From Paludibacteraceae bacterium (lineage in GTDB: Bacteria; Bacteroidota; Bacteroidia; Bacteroidales; Paludibacteraceae), in contig JAFPZY010000043.1 in assembly GCA_017417025.1 (NCBI GenBank), positions 1 to 64,000 on the forward strand: a stretch of DNA of 64,000 bases. Reading direction: 5' to 3'. The notes beneath the pieces are model-generated. The model saw only the letters and a program-made list of their open reading frames with translations. It did not search any database and was not told the DNA's origin. Shown here in pieces: positions 16,471 to 24,630 of the stretch. The translations under genes were made by a program, and so were the position numbers. How positions within the stretch are numbered: position 1 is the first letter of the stretch; every line of letters starts with the position of its first letter.

Positions 16471-16629
16471 GCGAATGTCCGGCGCACGCATCCGCGTGTG
16501 CACAATTGCGGCATTAAGGCTATAGCATAAGGAGTTGGCGGTGCTGCCGCCCTCCTTTTTGTGCTGCCTGATGTCACGCTGACAGACAATTGCAATACAA
16601 CAACAACATAACAACAACCTGACACAAAA

Positions 16630-17574
16630 ATGAAAAAATTCAGACTCGTTGCAGCTTCCATGCTCGCACTTGTATGCACTTTCGGTGCAAAAGCACAGAA
16701 TTTGGAGTTCGCCTATGACGCAGGCGCGGAAATCGTTTCCACCTACCTCTGGCGCGGACAGTACAACGGCGGACTCAGCTTCCAGCCTGACCTCGCCGTC
16801 GGATGGGACTCGGAGCATACCTCCTTCCGCGTCGGCACATGGTGGTCTGTCGGTGCTTCCGACTGGAAGTTCCGCAAAAACTGGCTTGCAACCGACGACT
16901 ATAACCCTAACACATACTTCGTCCCCGAACTCGACATCTATGCCAACCTCAATCTCTGGGGCGTGACACTCGGCTTCACTCACTACTACTATTTCGGCGG
17001 CAGCAACTTCTTCTCCGCCGGCGATATCGCCAAAGTCAAAGACCTGGGCAACACTTCCCAGACTGAAGTCAGCCTCGGCTACGACTTCTCCACGCTGCTC
17101 GACCTCCCCCTCTATGTCACCTGGTACACCATGGTCAGCGGTGACGACGGCTACCTCACCAACGCCGCCATCAGCGGCGAGGGCGACATCGAAGGCACCT
17201 ACAAGCGCGCCTTCTCCTCTTACCTCGAAGTGGGCTACACACACACTTGGGACAACCTCGGCCTCTCGCTCGGCGGTGCTGTCGGCTTGAGCCCCTGGAA
17301 GAGCATGTACACCGACATGGACTGGCTCTCAATCGATGAGGAGACCGGTGAACTCCTTGACGAAAGCAAGTCTTTCGCCGTCAATAACATCTCACTCCGC
17401 CTCGAAAAAGAGTGGAGTCTCGGCGACGACCTCTGCTCAATCAGCATCTTCGGCGTGGGCATGCTCAACACATGCAACCTCAACAAGGAGACTGTCTTTG
17501 TCAATGCTGCCGGCGACGACAAGCTCTATGTCCAGAAACTCAACGGCGCAATCGGCATGAGCGTCTGGTTCTGA
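16630..17574 (+). CDS. Outer-membrane beta-barrel protein, TorF/porin-like
   Basis: The protein is 314 aa. A signal peptide ends at AKA/QN (about residue 22). The mature part is rich in alternating aromatic strands (STYLWRGQYNGG, FRVGTWWSVGAS, GVTLGFTHYYYFGG) and ends SVWF, a terminal phenylalanine typical of outer-membrane barrels. The STYLWRG opening recalls TorF-type putative porins. apbE starts 7 bp after its stop, so the two are probably co-transcribed. Confidence 0.7.
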   Translation: MKKFRLVAASMLALVCTFGAKAQNLEFAYDAGAEIVSTYLWRGQYNGGLSFQPDLAVGWDSEHTSFRVGTWWSVGASDWKFRKNWLATDDYNPNTYFVPELDIYANLNLWGVTLGFTHYYYFGGSNFFSAGDIAKVKDLGNTSQTEVSLGYDFSTLLDLPLYVTWYTMVSGDDGYLTNAAISGEGDIEGTYKRAFSSYLEVGYTHTWDNLGLSLGGAVGLSPWKSMYTDMDWLSIDEETGELLDESKSFAVNNISLRLEKEWSLGDDLCSISIFGVGMLNTCNLNKETVFVNAAGDDKLYVQKLNGAIGMSVWF

Positions 17575-17581
17575 CACTGCC

Positions 17582-18604
17582 ATGGATAGGAAAAAGATGA
17601 TAGGAGCATTCAGTCTCGTGGTTTTCGCGGGGCTGGTGTTTCTCCTGCTTGGCAACGACACCGACAAGCGCTACTTCCACAACCGCGGTGCCGTCTTCGG
17701 CACCTATTACAGCGTCACCTACGAGGGCGAGCGCGACCTGCACGACAGTATCCGCCGTTGCATGCATGAGGTGGACGAAGCCCTGTCTATGTTCAACGCC
17801 GGCTCTGTCGTGGCGCAGCTCAACAGCGGTGCCGACCCCTGGCTGCCGCCTGTCTTCGAGCAGGTCTTTGCCGAGGCGCAGCAGGTCTCCGAACTCACCG
17901 GCGGGGCTTTCGACATCACCGTCGCACCCCTCGTCAATGCCTGGGGCTTCGGCTTCAAGAACAAGCAGCAGCTGACCGATGCCGCCATCGACAGCCTCCG
18001 CTCTCTTGTCGATTATCGCAACCTGCGCATCGCTAACCACCACCTGCTCAAGGCGAAAAGCGGTATAATGATTGACGCTTCCGCCATTGCGAAGGGGTTT
18101 GCCTGCGACCATGTCGCCGCCCTTCTGCGCCGCCACGGAGCGGAAAACCTGCTCGTGGACATTGGCGGGGAGGTGGTCGCCCGTGGACTCAACAGCAGCG
18201 GCGAGCCCTGGTCCATTGGCATCACCAAGCCCATTGACGACACTACGGGCACGGTGCAGGAGCTGCAGGAGGTCATACGCTCGTCGGGTGTCTGCATGGC
18301 CTCTTCGGGCAACTACCGCAACTTCTATTTCGAGGACGGGGTGCGCCGCAGTCACACCATCGACCCGCGCACCGGCATGCCTGTCAGCCACAGCCTGCTG
18401 TCGGCCACTGTCGTCGCTTCCTCCTGCATGCGTGCCGATGCCCTCGCCACTGCCTGCATGGTGCTCGGCACTGACTCCGCCTTGGCTCTCGTCTCCCGCC
18501 TCCCCGATACCGGGTGCTACCTCATCTTCGCCTCTCCCTCGTCTTCCGACACACTCTCTGTTGCCACCTCCCCGGGCTGGTCGCGTCTCATCGGTAGCCA
18601 TTGA
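17582..18604 (+). CDS. apbE: FAD:protein FMN transferase (ApbE)
   Basis: The protein is 340 aa with an N-terminal membrane segment (about 6-25) and no lipobox cysteine. ApbE motifs are GGAFDITVAPLVNAWGFG, IDASAIAKGFACD, LLVDIGGEVVARG, SSGNYRNF and HTIDPRTGMPV. The enzyme attaches FMN covalently to threonine in flavoproteins such as NqrB/NqrC and RnfG, using FAD and magnesium, on the periplasmic side. None of its usual substrates is in the window. It follows the barrel protein gene by 7 bp. Confidence 0.93.
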   Translation: MDRKKMIGAFSLVVFAGLVFLLLGNDTDKRYFHNRGAVFGTYYSVTYEGERDLHDSIRRCMHEVDEALSMFNAGSVVAQLNSGADPWLPPVFEQVFAEAQQVSELTGGAFDITVAPLVNAWGFGFKNKQQLTDAAIDSLRSLVDYRNLRIANHHLLKAKSGIMIDASAIAKGFACDHVAALLRRHGAENLLVDIGGEVVARGLNSSGEPWSIGITKPIDDTTGTVQELQEVIRSSGVCMASSGNYRNFYFEDGVRRSHTIDPRTGMPVSHSLLSATVVASSCMRADALATACMVLGTDSALALVSRLPDTGCYLIFASPSSSDTLSVATSPGWSRLIGSH

Positions 18605-18746
18605 TGCCCTGGCTGTTGATTGAATATCGCGGGTCTGATTCATCTCAGGCTCGCGTTTGTTTTTCCCGTAAACAGCCCTGTACTTTGCTTGAATTGGCGT
18701 TCTGCCCGCCTTTTTCCGCTCTTTTTTGCCGATAATGCAAAAAAAA

Positions 18747-18778
18747 TTTGGCAGTATCGGATTTTTGTCGTATCTTTG
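18747..18778 (+). promoter_or_regulatory. sigma-ABfr-type promoter of bamD-rpoZ-coaBC
   Basis: TTTG at 18747-18750, 20 nt, TATCTTTG at 18771-18778, about 63 bp before the bamD start. Confidence 0.83.
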
Positions 18779-18841
18779 CAGGCTTGTTTACGGGCGACTG
18801 CCTGAAACGCGGTCGCAACAAGCCGGATAACTGCCATACAA

Positions 18842-19648
18842 GTGAAACAACGGACGCTCATATTGATGCTTGCTGCGGTGCTGCTCGCTTCGTGCGGGGA
18901 GTACCAGAAGTTGCTCAAGTCGAAGGACCCCGAGGCTAAGTTCGAGGCGGCGCTGCGCTATTTCGATGCGGGCCAGTACGTCCGCTCCCAGACTCTCCTC
19001 GACGATGTCTCCGCTTATTACAAGGGCACCGAGCGCGCGCAGGATGTTATCATCTACCTCGCACGCAGCTACATGGGGCAGAAGTCCTGGGCGCAGGCGG
19101 CGGACTATTTCCAGGCCTACCTCCGCAACTATCCCAAGGGACGATATGCCGCCGAAGCCGCTTTCCAGAGCGGGCACTGCTATTATCTCGACGCGCCCGA
19201 CGCGCGCCTTGACCAGGACATCACCGTGAAGGCTATTGACGCTTACCAGTTCTTCATCGACACTTACCCCGACAACGCCTACGTCCAGCAGGCATACAAG
19301 GAGCAGAACGATATGTACGACAAGCTCGCATACAAAGAGCTGCTCAGCGCGCGCCTCTACTACAACCTCGGCACCTACCTCGGCAACAACTACCTCGCCT
19401 GCGAAATCACTGCCAAGAACGCACTCAAAGACTACCCCGGATGCGCTTGGCAGGAGGAACTCAACTGGCTCATCTTCGCCAGCAAAGTGAAGCAGACCGA
19501 GAACTCCGTGGACAGCCGCAAGCTCGAGAGGGCACGCGAGGCGGAGGACGAGTACTACAGCTTTGTCACCTCTTTCCCCGAGAGCAAACGCAGGCGAGAG
19601 GCGGAAAAAATGCACAAAGACCTGCAGAAAATTCTGAACACAAAGTGA
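18842..19648 (+). CDS. bamD: Outer-membrane assembly lipoprotein BamD
   Basis: The protein is 268 aa from a GTG start at 18842. A lipoprotein signal ends at the lipobox LLAS/C (cysteine at about residue 18). TPR-like repeats follow (FDAGQYVRSQTLLDD, GQKSWAQAADYFQAYL, YPKGRYAAEAAFQSGHCYY), as in BamD/ComL. It is an essential partner of BamA in inserting outer-membrane beta-barrels. It is followed after 21 bp by rpoZ and then coaBC, an arrangement conserved in Bacteroidales. Confidence 0.93.
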   Translation: MKQRTLILMLAAVLLASCGEYQKLLKSKDPEAKFEAALRYFDAGQYVRSQTLLDDVSAYYKGTERAQDVIIYLARSYMGQKSWAQAADYFQAYLRNYPKGRYAAEAAFQSGHCYYLDAPDARLDQDITVKAIDAYQFFIDTYPDNAYVQQAYKEQNDMYDKLAYKELLSARLYYNLGTYLGNNYLACEITAKNALKDYPGCAWQEELNWLIFASKVKQTENSVDSRKLERAREAEDEYYSFVTSFPESKRRREAEKMHKDLQKILNTK

Positions 19649-19669
19649 ATTATAAAAACCTGATAAACT

Positions 19670-20002
19670 ATGGATTACAAGCAAATCAAAGCACCGAGAA
19701 ACACCATCACACGCGACATGAACCGTCTCACCGAGAAAGTCGGCAATGTCTATGAGACTGTGGTCATTCTCTCTAAACGCGCCAACCAGATTTCATCGGC
19801 GTTGAAGAAGGAACTGGACTCCAAACTGCAGGACTTCTCCATGCCGCAGGACGCATTGGACGAGACTTTCGAGAACCGAGAGCAGATTGAAATCTCTCGC
19901 AGCTACGAGCGCATGCCAAAAGCCACACTCCTCGCTACGCAGGAACTTATCGACGACCAGCTCGTCTTCCGCACTTCGTCGCGTGACGAGGCGCTCAACT
20001 GA
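19670..20002 (+). CDS. rpoZ: RNA polymerase omega subunit, Bacteroidetes type
   Basis: The protein is 110 aa. It begins MDYKQIKAPRNTITRDMNRL and contains GNVYETVVILSKRANQIS, the Bacteroidetes Rpb6/omega signature. It helps assemble and stabilise the core RNA polymerase. Omega in this phylum is divergent and often annotated as hypothetical. It lies between bamD and coaBC with short gaps (21 and 8 bp). Confidence 0.88.
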   Translation: MDYKQIKAPRNTITRDMNRLTEKVGNVYETVVILSKRANQISSALKKELDSKLQDFSMPQDALDETFENREQIEISRSYERMPKATLLATQELIDDQLVFRTSSRDEALN

Positions 20003-20010
20003 CACGCTGT

Positions 20011-21219
20011 ATGCTCAGTGGCAGACACATACTGCTTGGCGTGAGCGGGGGCATTGCCGCTTACAAGATACCCGAACTGGTCCGCCTTTACCGCAAGGCG
20101 GGGGCGGAAGTGCGTGTCACTACAACGCGCAACGCCCTGCAGTTCGTCACAGAGACCACTCTGCGGACTCTTAGTGGCAACCCCGTCTATTCCGATGTCT
20201 TCGCCCCCGTCAATGAGCATTCCACAGAGCACATCTCCCTGCCCGACTGGGCGGACATTCTTGTCGTCGCCCCTGCCACTGCCAATCTTATCGGCAAGGC
20301 GGCTGCGGGCATTGCCGACGACGCGCTCACAACAACCCTCGCGGCTACTCTCGCGCGCAAACCGCTCCTTATCGCGCCCGCGATGAACGACAAGATGTAC
20401 GACAACCCCGCCACCCGTGACGCTATGCGCCGCCTCGCTTCGTGGGGGGTCACTGTCCTCGACTGTGCCGACGGCTTTCTCGCTTGCGGCACGGAGGGCA
20501 AAGGGCGTATGCAGGAGCCGGCGGCCATTCTCGAGGCGACAAAAGCCGCTCTCACGCCGCAGACCATGCGCGGCAAGCGAGTCCTCCTTACTGCGGGGCC
20601 CACACGCGAGAAACTCGACCCTGTGCGCTATCTCACCAACTACTCCTCCGGCAAAATGGGCTATGCCATTGCCCGCGCATGCTTGCGCAGGGGGGCGGAG
20701 GTCGTGCTGGTGACCGGGCCTGTTTCGCAGCTCATCGAGCCCGTCTATGCCGGCAAACTGCAGCTCGTCTCCGTCGAGAGCGCGGCGCAGATGGCGGACG
20801 CGGCCGTGGCGGAGTGGGGGAGGGCGGATATGGCGGTACTCTCGGCGGCTGTCGCTGATTTCACGCCGCAGGAAGTCTCAGCCACCAAGCGCAAAAAGCA
20901 GCAGGGGCAGACTGGCATGACGCTGCAGCTCACCACCACGCAGGACATCGCCGCCGCACTCGGAGCCTCCAAACGCAACGGACAACTCCTGGTCGGCTTT
21001 GCCCTCGAAACGGACAACGAGCACGAGAACGCCTTGAAGAAACTGCGCAGCAAGAACCTCGACCTCATCGCACTCAACTCCCTCAAGGACAGCGGGGCGG
21101 GCTTTGGAGTGGACACCAACGTCATCACTCTCATCACCGCACGCGGCGCAGAGACCAAACTCCCGCTCCTCACCAAAGAAGCGGCGGCTGACGCTATTCT
21201 TGCGTCTTGCGGCTTCTGA
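20011..21219 (+). CDS. coaBC: Bifunctional phosphopantothenoylcysteine decarboxylase / phosphopantothenate--cysteine ligase
   Basis: The protein is 402 aa. The CoaC half carries catalytic His74 (STEHISL), the PAMNDKMY substrate loop (123-130) and the ACG cysteine (C159) before GRM. The CoaB half begins about residue 190 with LLTAGPTREKLDPVRYLTNYSSGKMG. It makes 4'-phosphopantetheine in coenzyme A synthesis. The operon ends at a strong terminator 89 bp downstream; recN and a DUF4835 gene, which often follow in related genomes, are absent here. Confidence 0.96.
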   Translation: MLSGRHILLGVSGGIAAYKIPELVRLYRKAGAEVRVTTTRNALQFVTETTLRTLSGNPVYSDVFAPVNEHSTEHISLPDWADILVVAPATANLIGKAAAGIADDALTTTLAATLARKPLLIAPAMNDKMYDNPATRDAMRRLASWGVTVLDCADGFLACGTEGKGRMQEPAAILEATKAALTPQTMRGKRVLLTAGPTREKLDPVRYLTNYSSGKMGYAIARACLRRGAEVVLVTGPVSQLIEPVYAGKLQLVSVESAAQMADAAVAEWGRADMAVLSAAVADFTPQEVSATKRKKQQGQTGMTLQLTTTQDIAAALGASKRNGQLLVGFALETDNEHENALKKLRSKNLDLIALNSLKDSGAGFGVDTNVITLITARGAETKLPLLTKEAAADAILASCGF

Positions 21220-21307
21220 ACATGCTCCCGCAGACCTACTCCTTATATATATAATAGGGCACACGATTTCCCCCACAAGCGCTAATGACCTGTTGGGGGG
21301 TGATAAT

Positions 21308-21341
21308 AAAATCACGCAACCTTTTCCGGTTGCGTGATTTT
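21308..21341. terminator. Bidirectional intrinsic terminator
   Basis: Arms AAAATCACGCAACC (21308-21321) and GGTTGCGTGATTTT (21328-21341) are perfect over 14 bp, with loop TTTTCC. The A-tract and T-tract at the two ends let it stop transcription in both directions, fitting the convergent coaBC (plus) and PUR-protein (minus) genes. Confidence 0.92.
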
Positions 21342-21373
21342 TATGTGTGCAGCCTGCCTGCTTTCTGTCGCTC

Positions 21374-21796
21374 TTATTTGCGCAGGCCGAAACCGAAGAA
21401 ACTGCGGCGCGGTTTATCCTCCTGCGCTTCTTCTGCGGGGGCTTCCGCTTCTGCCGGCATTGCTTCCTCTGCCGCCTCCTGTGCTGTTGCTGCGTCAAAC
21501 ACGCGTTCTTCGCGCTCTTCTATCTCCCCGAACTGGCCCTTGACGTAGTTGATTACGTCCTCCAGTTCTTTGGTGAAGTGGGCGAAGTCTTCTTTGTAGA
21601 GGAACAGCTTGTGTTTCTCGAACTGCGGCGCTTCGTTCTCTGCTCCGCTCATGCGTTTGCTCTCGGTGATGCAGAGGTAGAGGTCCTCGTTGCGCGCTTT
21701 TTTTACGTCAAGGTAATAGATGCGTTTGCCTGCTTTGACCGCACGTGAATATACTATTTCCGTCTCGTTGCGGTCTTCGAATTTACGATTGTTCAT
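21374..21796 (-). CDS. PUR-domain nucleic-acid-binding protein (DUF3276)
   Basis: The protein is 140 aa. The PUR-alpha-like repeat spans about 10-85 (EIVYSRAVKAGKRIYYLDVK, YLCITESKR, KHKLFLYKEDFAHFTKELED). An acidic Glu/Ala-rich tail follows and the C-terminus is basic/aromatic (FFGFGLRK). Related bacterial PUR proteins such as Borrelia BpuR bind single-stranded DNA and RNA. It is monocistronic, with its own promoter at 21845-21876. Confidence 0.85.
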   Translation of the reverse strand: MNNRKFEDRNETEIVYSRAVKAGKRIYYLDVKKARNEDLYLCITESKRMSGAENEAPQFEKHKLFLYKEDFAHFTKELEDVINYVKGQFGEIEEREERVFDAATAQEAAEEAMPAEAEAPAEEAQEDKPRRSFFGFGLRK

Positions 21797-21844
21797 GTTT
21801 GTTTGTTATTTGTGTTTTTTTTCTGTTTTTCGCTTTTGCGGCTG

Positions 21845-21876
21845 CAAAGGTAATGCTTTTTTTCTGATTGTGCAAA
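21845..21876 (-). promoter_or_regulatory. sigma-ABfr-type promoter of the PUR-protein gene
   Basis: On the minus strand, TTTG (21876-21873), 20 nt, TACCTTTG (21852-21845), about 50 bp before the start codon. Confidence 0.83.
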
Positions 21877-21910
21877 TTTGTGTGAAACTTTTTCTCTTTC
21901 AGCTTGTTTC

Positions 21911-21943
21911 TACCCTCGCAGTACCCTCGCAGTACCCTCGCAG
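21911..21943 (+). repeat. 11-nt array TACCCTCGCAG x3
   Basis: Three perfect tandem units, 26 bp before the second composite element. Related but degenerate arrays sit beside copies 3, 4 and 5. Confidence 0.9.
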
Positions 21944-21969
21944 CGGCGGGTGTCTTTTTTGCTGTCCCG

Positions 21970-22002
21970 TACCGTCACACTACCGTATCACTACCGTATC
22001 AC
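21970..22002 (+). repeat. Composite 11-nt repeat element, copy 2
   Basis: TACCGTCACAC, TACCGTATCAC, TACCGTATCAC, followed by GCCCTGTC. It lies just 3' of the GH3 gene and 5' of the PUR-protein promoter. Confidence 0.92.
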
Positions 22003-22019
22003 GCCCTGTCTTTTCCCGC

Positions 22020-24365
22020 TTATTTGAGGTTCAGTTCGCCTGTGCATCTCGTGTCGTCCACGTTGGCGGCGAAGCTGAATTTGTATTTCCCCGGTGCCGT
22101 CACCCATGCACCTGCCTGCTCGTCGTATGAGGCGAGTTCGTCTTTACCTATGCTCATGGTCAGCGTCTCTTTCTCTGAGGGCTGCAGCATGCGGGTCTTC
22201 GCAAAGGCGCGCAGCTCTTTGGCGGGTTTGTCCATGCCGCCTTCAGGGGCGCTCACATACACTTGCACTGCCTCTTTGCCTGCCATCTGACCGCTGTTGG
22301 TCACGGTCACGCTCATCATTATGCTGTCCCCTTTCTGCTTCACTGTCGGCTTGCTGTACTCGAAGCTTGTGTAGCTCAGCCCGAAGCCGAAGGGGTAGGC
22401 CGTCGCCTTGTGGTAGGTGTCAAACCACCTGTAGCCCACATATATGCCTTCCTCGTGCTTGGTGTAGGTCATGTTCTTTATCGGCCGGTTGCGGCTCTCT
22501 AATCTCTTGTACGAGTACATGTCTATGTCCTGCGGGAAGTTCTGGGTGGACCAGTGGTCATACACCGACACCGGCCAGGTCATTGTCAGTTTCCCCGACG
22601 GGTTGGCTTTCCCCGTCAGCACGTCCGCCACCGAGTTGCCCCCCTCTTCACCGGGCTGCCAGGCTACGAGTATTGCGTCTGCGCGGTCACGCCACGACAC
22701 TGTCTCTATCACCGAACCCGAGTTTATTATCACTATCACCGGCTTCCCCGCTGCGTGGAAGATGTCGCTCACCCTGTTTATCAGGCTCTGTTCCAGCGCT
22801 GTAAGGTTGAATTCCCCCTCTATGCTCCTGTCCATGCCTTCGCCTGCCTGGCGGCCTATGGTTATCACTGCCGCATCGGCTGCCCCCGCTTCGCTCTCTA
22901 TGCTGCGGGTCGATATCTCTATCTCGTCCACTTTCGGCTGACCCTGGTCGAGGAACCACATCAGCGGGTTCTTGTCTGCCTGCAGTTTCACTTTCGCGTA
23001 GTCCACGTATTTCTGGTAAATCTCCGTCAGCACGGGCGTGGTGGCAATGCCGGAGTTCTTCAGCCCTGTCACCATGTCTATCACGTAGGGCACCTCCACG
23101 CACCCCGAGCCTACGCCCCCCGAGAGGAAGTCGTATGAGCATACGCCGAACAGGGCCACCGTGTCTGCCGCCGCGCCTGAAGGCAGGGGCAGTACGCCGT
23201 TGTTCTTCAGCAGCACCATCCCCTCGGTCGCGCTCTGCCGTGTGATGGCGGCATGGGCTTTCAGGTCGGGGTTGTTGCTCGGCCTGTGCCCGTTGAAGTT
23301 GGGGGTCTTCACTATGTACTCTAACAGCCTCCTCACCGACGTGTCCACGTCTTTGATGTCAAGCCTACCCTCGTTCACGGCGTTTATTATGTTTGTCACC
23401 TGGGCTGGCACGCCGGGCATCATCAGGTCATCGCCTGCGTGTATCGCTTCCTCTATCGGCAGGTCTTTCCTTACTCCTATCCAGTCGGTCATTACTATGC
23501 CGTTGAACCCCCATTCGTCGCGCAGTATCTCGGTCAGCAGTTTGCGGTCCGCCTGGGCATAAACGCCGTTGATGCGGTTGTAGGCCGCCATCACTGTCCA
23601 CGGGTTGCTCTTCTTCACCATGCGCTCGAAGCCGCGCAGGTAAATCTCCCTCAGGGCGCGCTCGCTCACCTGCTCGTCCACGCGCTCGCGGTCTGTCTCC
23701 TGCGAATTGACCGCAAAGTGCTTCGCGCTTACGCCTACGCCCTGGCTCTGTATGCCGTTCACCATGGCAGCTCCTATCTCGCCTGTCACTAACGGGTCCT
23801 CGCTGTAGTACTCGAAGTTGCGTCCGCACAGCGGGTTGCGGTGTATGTTCATGCCCGGACCGAGAACAACGTCGCACCCGTATTCAAGTGTCTCGTTGCC
23901 TATCGCGCGGCCCACTTCTTCCGCCAGTTGAGTGTTCCATGTGCACGCTATGCACGTCCCCACGGGGAAACCTGTGGCGTGGTAGGTGCGGCTTTCGCCT
24001 TCTCTGTGTGCGTCAATGTGCAGTCCCGCAGGCCCGTCGGCCACCAGTGTGTAGGGGATGCCCAGACGCGGGAATCCCGCTGTCGTCCCTGCTGCGCCGG
24101 GTACATACTTCATCTGTCTGCCCATCACGGCTCCGCTGCCAACGCTCTGCTCTTCTGCGCCGCTCGTCACGAAGCCGTCGTAGCCGCCGCCTACCAGCAG
24201 ACGGGCTTTCTCTTCAAGTGTCATGGCGTTCACTACCTCTGCAATGTTGTCCTTTGTCAGTTGGGGTGCGGACTGCGTACCCACTTGTGGTTCTGCTGCT
24301 TGCGCACCTGCACTGAAGCAAAAGGTGGCTGTCGCTGCTGCGATTAGGCGGAAAATCTGTTTCAT
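22020..24365 (-). CDS. Glycoside hydrolase family 3 (beta-glucosidase-like)
   Basis: The protein is 781 aa from ATG at 24365; the longer open frame runs upstream of the promoter and is excluded. A signal peptide ends near AQA/AE. The GH3 N-domain carries KHFAVNSQETDR and the nucleophile aspartate D294 in VMTDW. The C-domain carries GRQAGEGMDRS and WQPGEEGGNSVADVLTG. A fibronectin-III-like domain ends the protein (FGLSYTSFEYSKP onward). It is probably a periplasmic exo-glycosidase acting on beta-glucosides or related sugars. No SusC/D pair is adjacent. Confidence 0.95.
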   Translation of the reverse strand: MKQIFRLIAAATATFCFSAGAQAAEPQVGTQSAPQLTKDNIAEVVNAMTLEEKARLLVGGGYDGFVTSGAEEQSVGSGAVMGRQMKYVPGAAGTTAGFPRLGIPYTLVADGPAGLHIDAHREGESRTYHATGFPVGTCIACTWNTQLAEEVGRAIGNETLEYGCDVVLGPGMNIHRNPLCGRNFEYYSEDPLVTGEIGAAMVNGIQSQGVGVSAKHFAVNSQETDRERVDEQVSERALREIYLRGFERMVKKSNPWTVMAAYNRINGVYAQADRKLLTEILRDEWGFNGIVMTDWIGVRKDLPIEEAIHAGDDLMMPGVPAQVTNIINAVNEGRLDIKDVDTSVRRLLEYIVKTPNFNGHRPSNNPDLKAHAAITRQSATEGMVLLKNNGVLPLPSGAAADTVALFGVCSYDFLSGGVGSGCVEVPYVIDMVTGLKNSGIATTPVLTEIYQKYVDYAKVKLQADKNPLMWFLDQGQPKVDEIEISTRSIESEAGAADAAVITIGRQAGEGMDRSIEGEFNLTALEQSLINRVSDIFHAAGKPVIVIINSGSVIETVSWRDRADAILVAWQPGEEGGNSVADVLTGKANPSGKLTMTWPVSVYDHWSTQNFPQDIDMYSYKRLESRNRPIKNMTYTKHEEGIYVGYRWFDTYHKATAYPFGFGLSYTSFEYSKPTVKQKGDSIMMSVTVTNSGQMAGKEAVQVYVSAPEGGMDKPAKELRAFAKTRMLQPSEKETLTMSIGKDELASYDEQAGAWVTAPGKYKFSFAANVDDTRCTGELNLK

Positions 24366-24379
24366 AATTATATAATATA

Positions 24380-24433
24380 AGGTGTTAAATATCTTAATAT
24401 CAGGTGTTAAATTCTTAATATAAAGTGTTAATT
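24380..24433. repeat. Repeated unit in the GH3 leader
   Basis: About two and a half copies of AGGTGTTAAAT..CTTAATAT (24380-24400, 24402-24421, partial 24423-24433) lie in the transcribed leader of the GH3 gene. Confidence 0.65.
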
Positions 24434-24457
24434 GTCCGGCTGTGCAATTTCGCGTTG

Positions 24458-24489
24458 CAAAGATACGGATATTTTTCGGATTGTGCAAG
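24458..24489 (-). promoter_or_regulatory. sigma-ABfr-type promoter of the GH3 gene
   Basis: On the minus strand, CTTG (24489-24486, one mismatch), 20 nt, TATCTTTG (24465-24458), giving a leader of about 85 nt that contains the repeats. Confidence 0.7.
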
Positions 24490-24523
24490 AAAAATGCCGG
24501 GGAAACAAAAATAATGCTTTTCG

Positions 24524-24555
24524 CTTGCATACTCCAAAAAAAAGCAGTACCTTTG
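24524..24555 (+). promoter_or_regulatory. sigma-ABfr-type promoter of tamL
   Basis: CTTG at 24524-24527 (one mismatch), 20 nt, TACCTTTG at 24548-24555. It is back to back with the GH3 promoter, 34 bp apart. Confidence 0.75.
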
Positions 24556-24563
24556 CCCGTCAT

Positions 24564-24630
24564 AATGTGCACACGCCCGAAAAAACAATGTGCACATGCC
24601 TGAAAAACAATGTGCACACGCCTCAAAAAC
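24564..24630 (+). repeat. Triplicated 22-23 nt leader repeat before tamL
   Basis: Three tandem copies start AATGTGCACA (24564-24586, 24587-24608, 24609-24630). Each holds an ATG and the palindrome TGTGCACA, and the third ends exactly at the GTG start. The first ATG opens a 12-codon frame. Confidence 0.85.
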
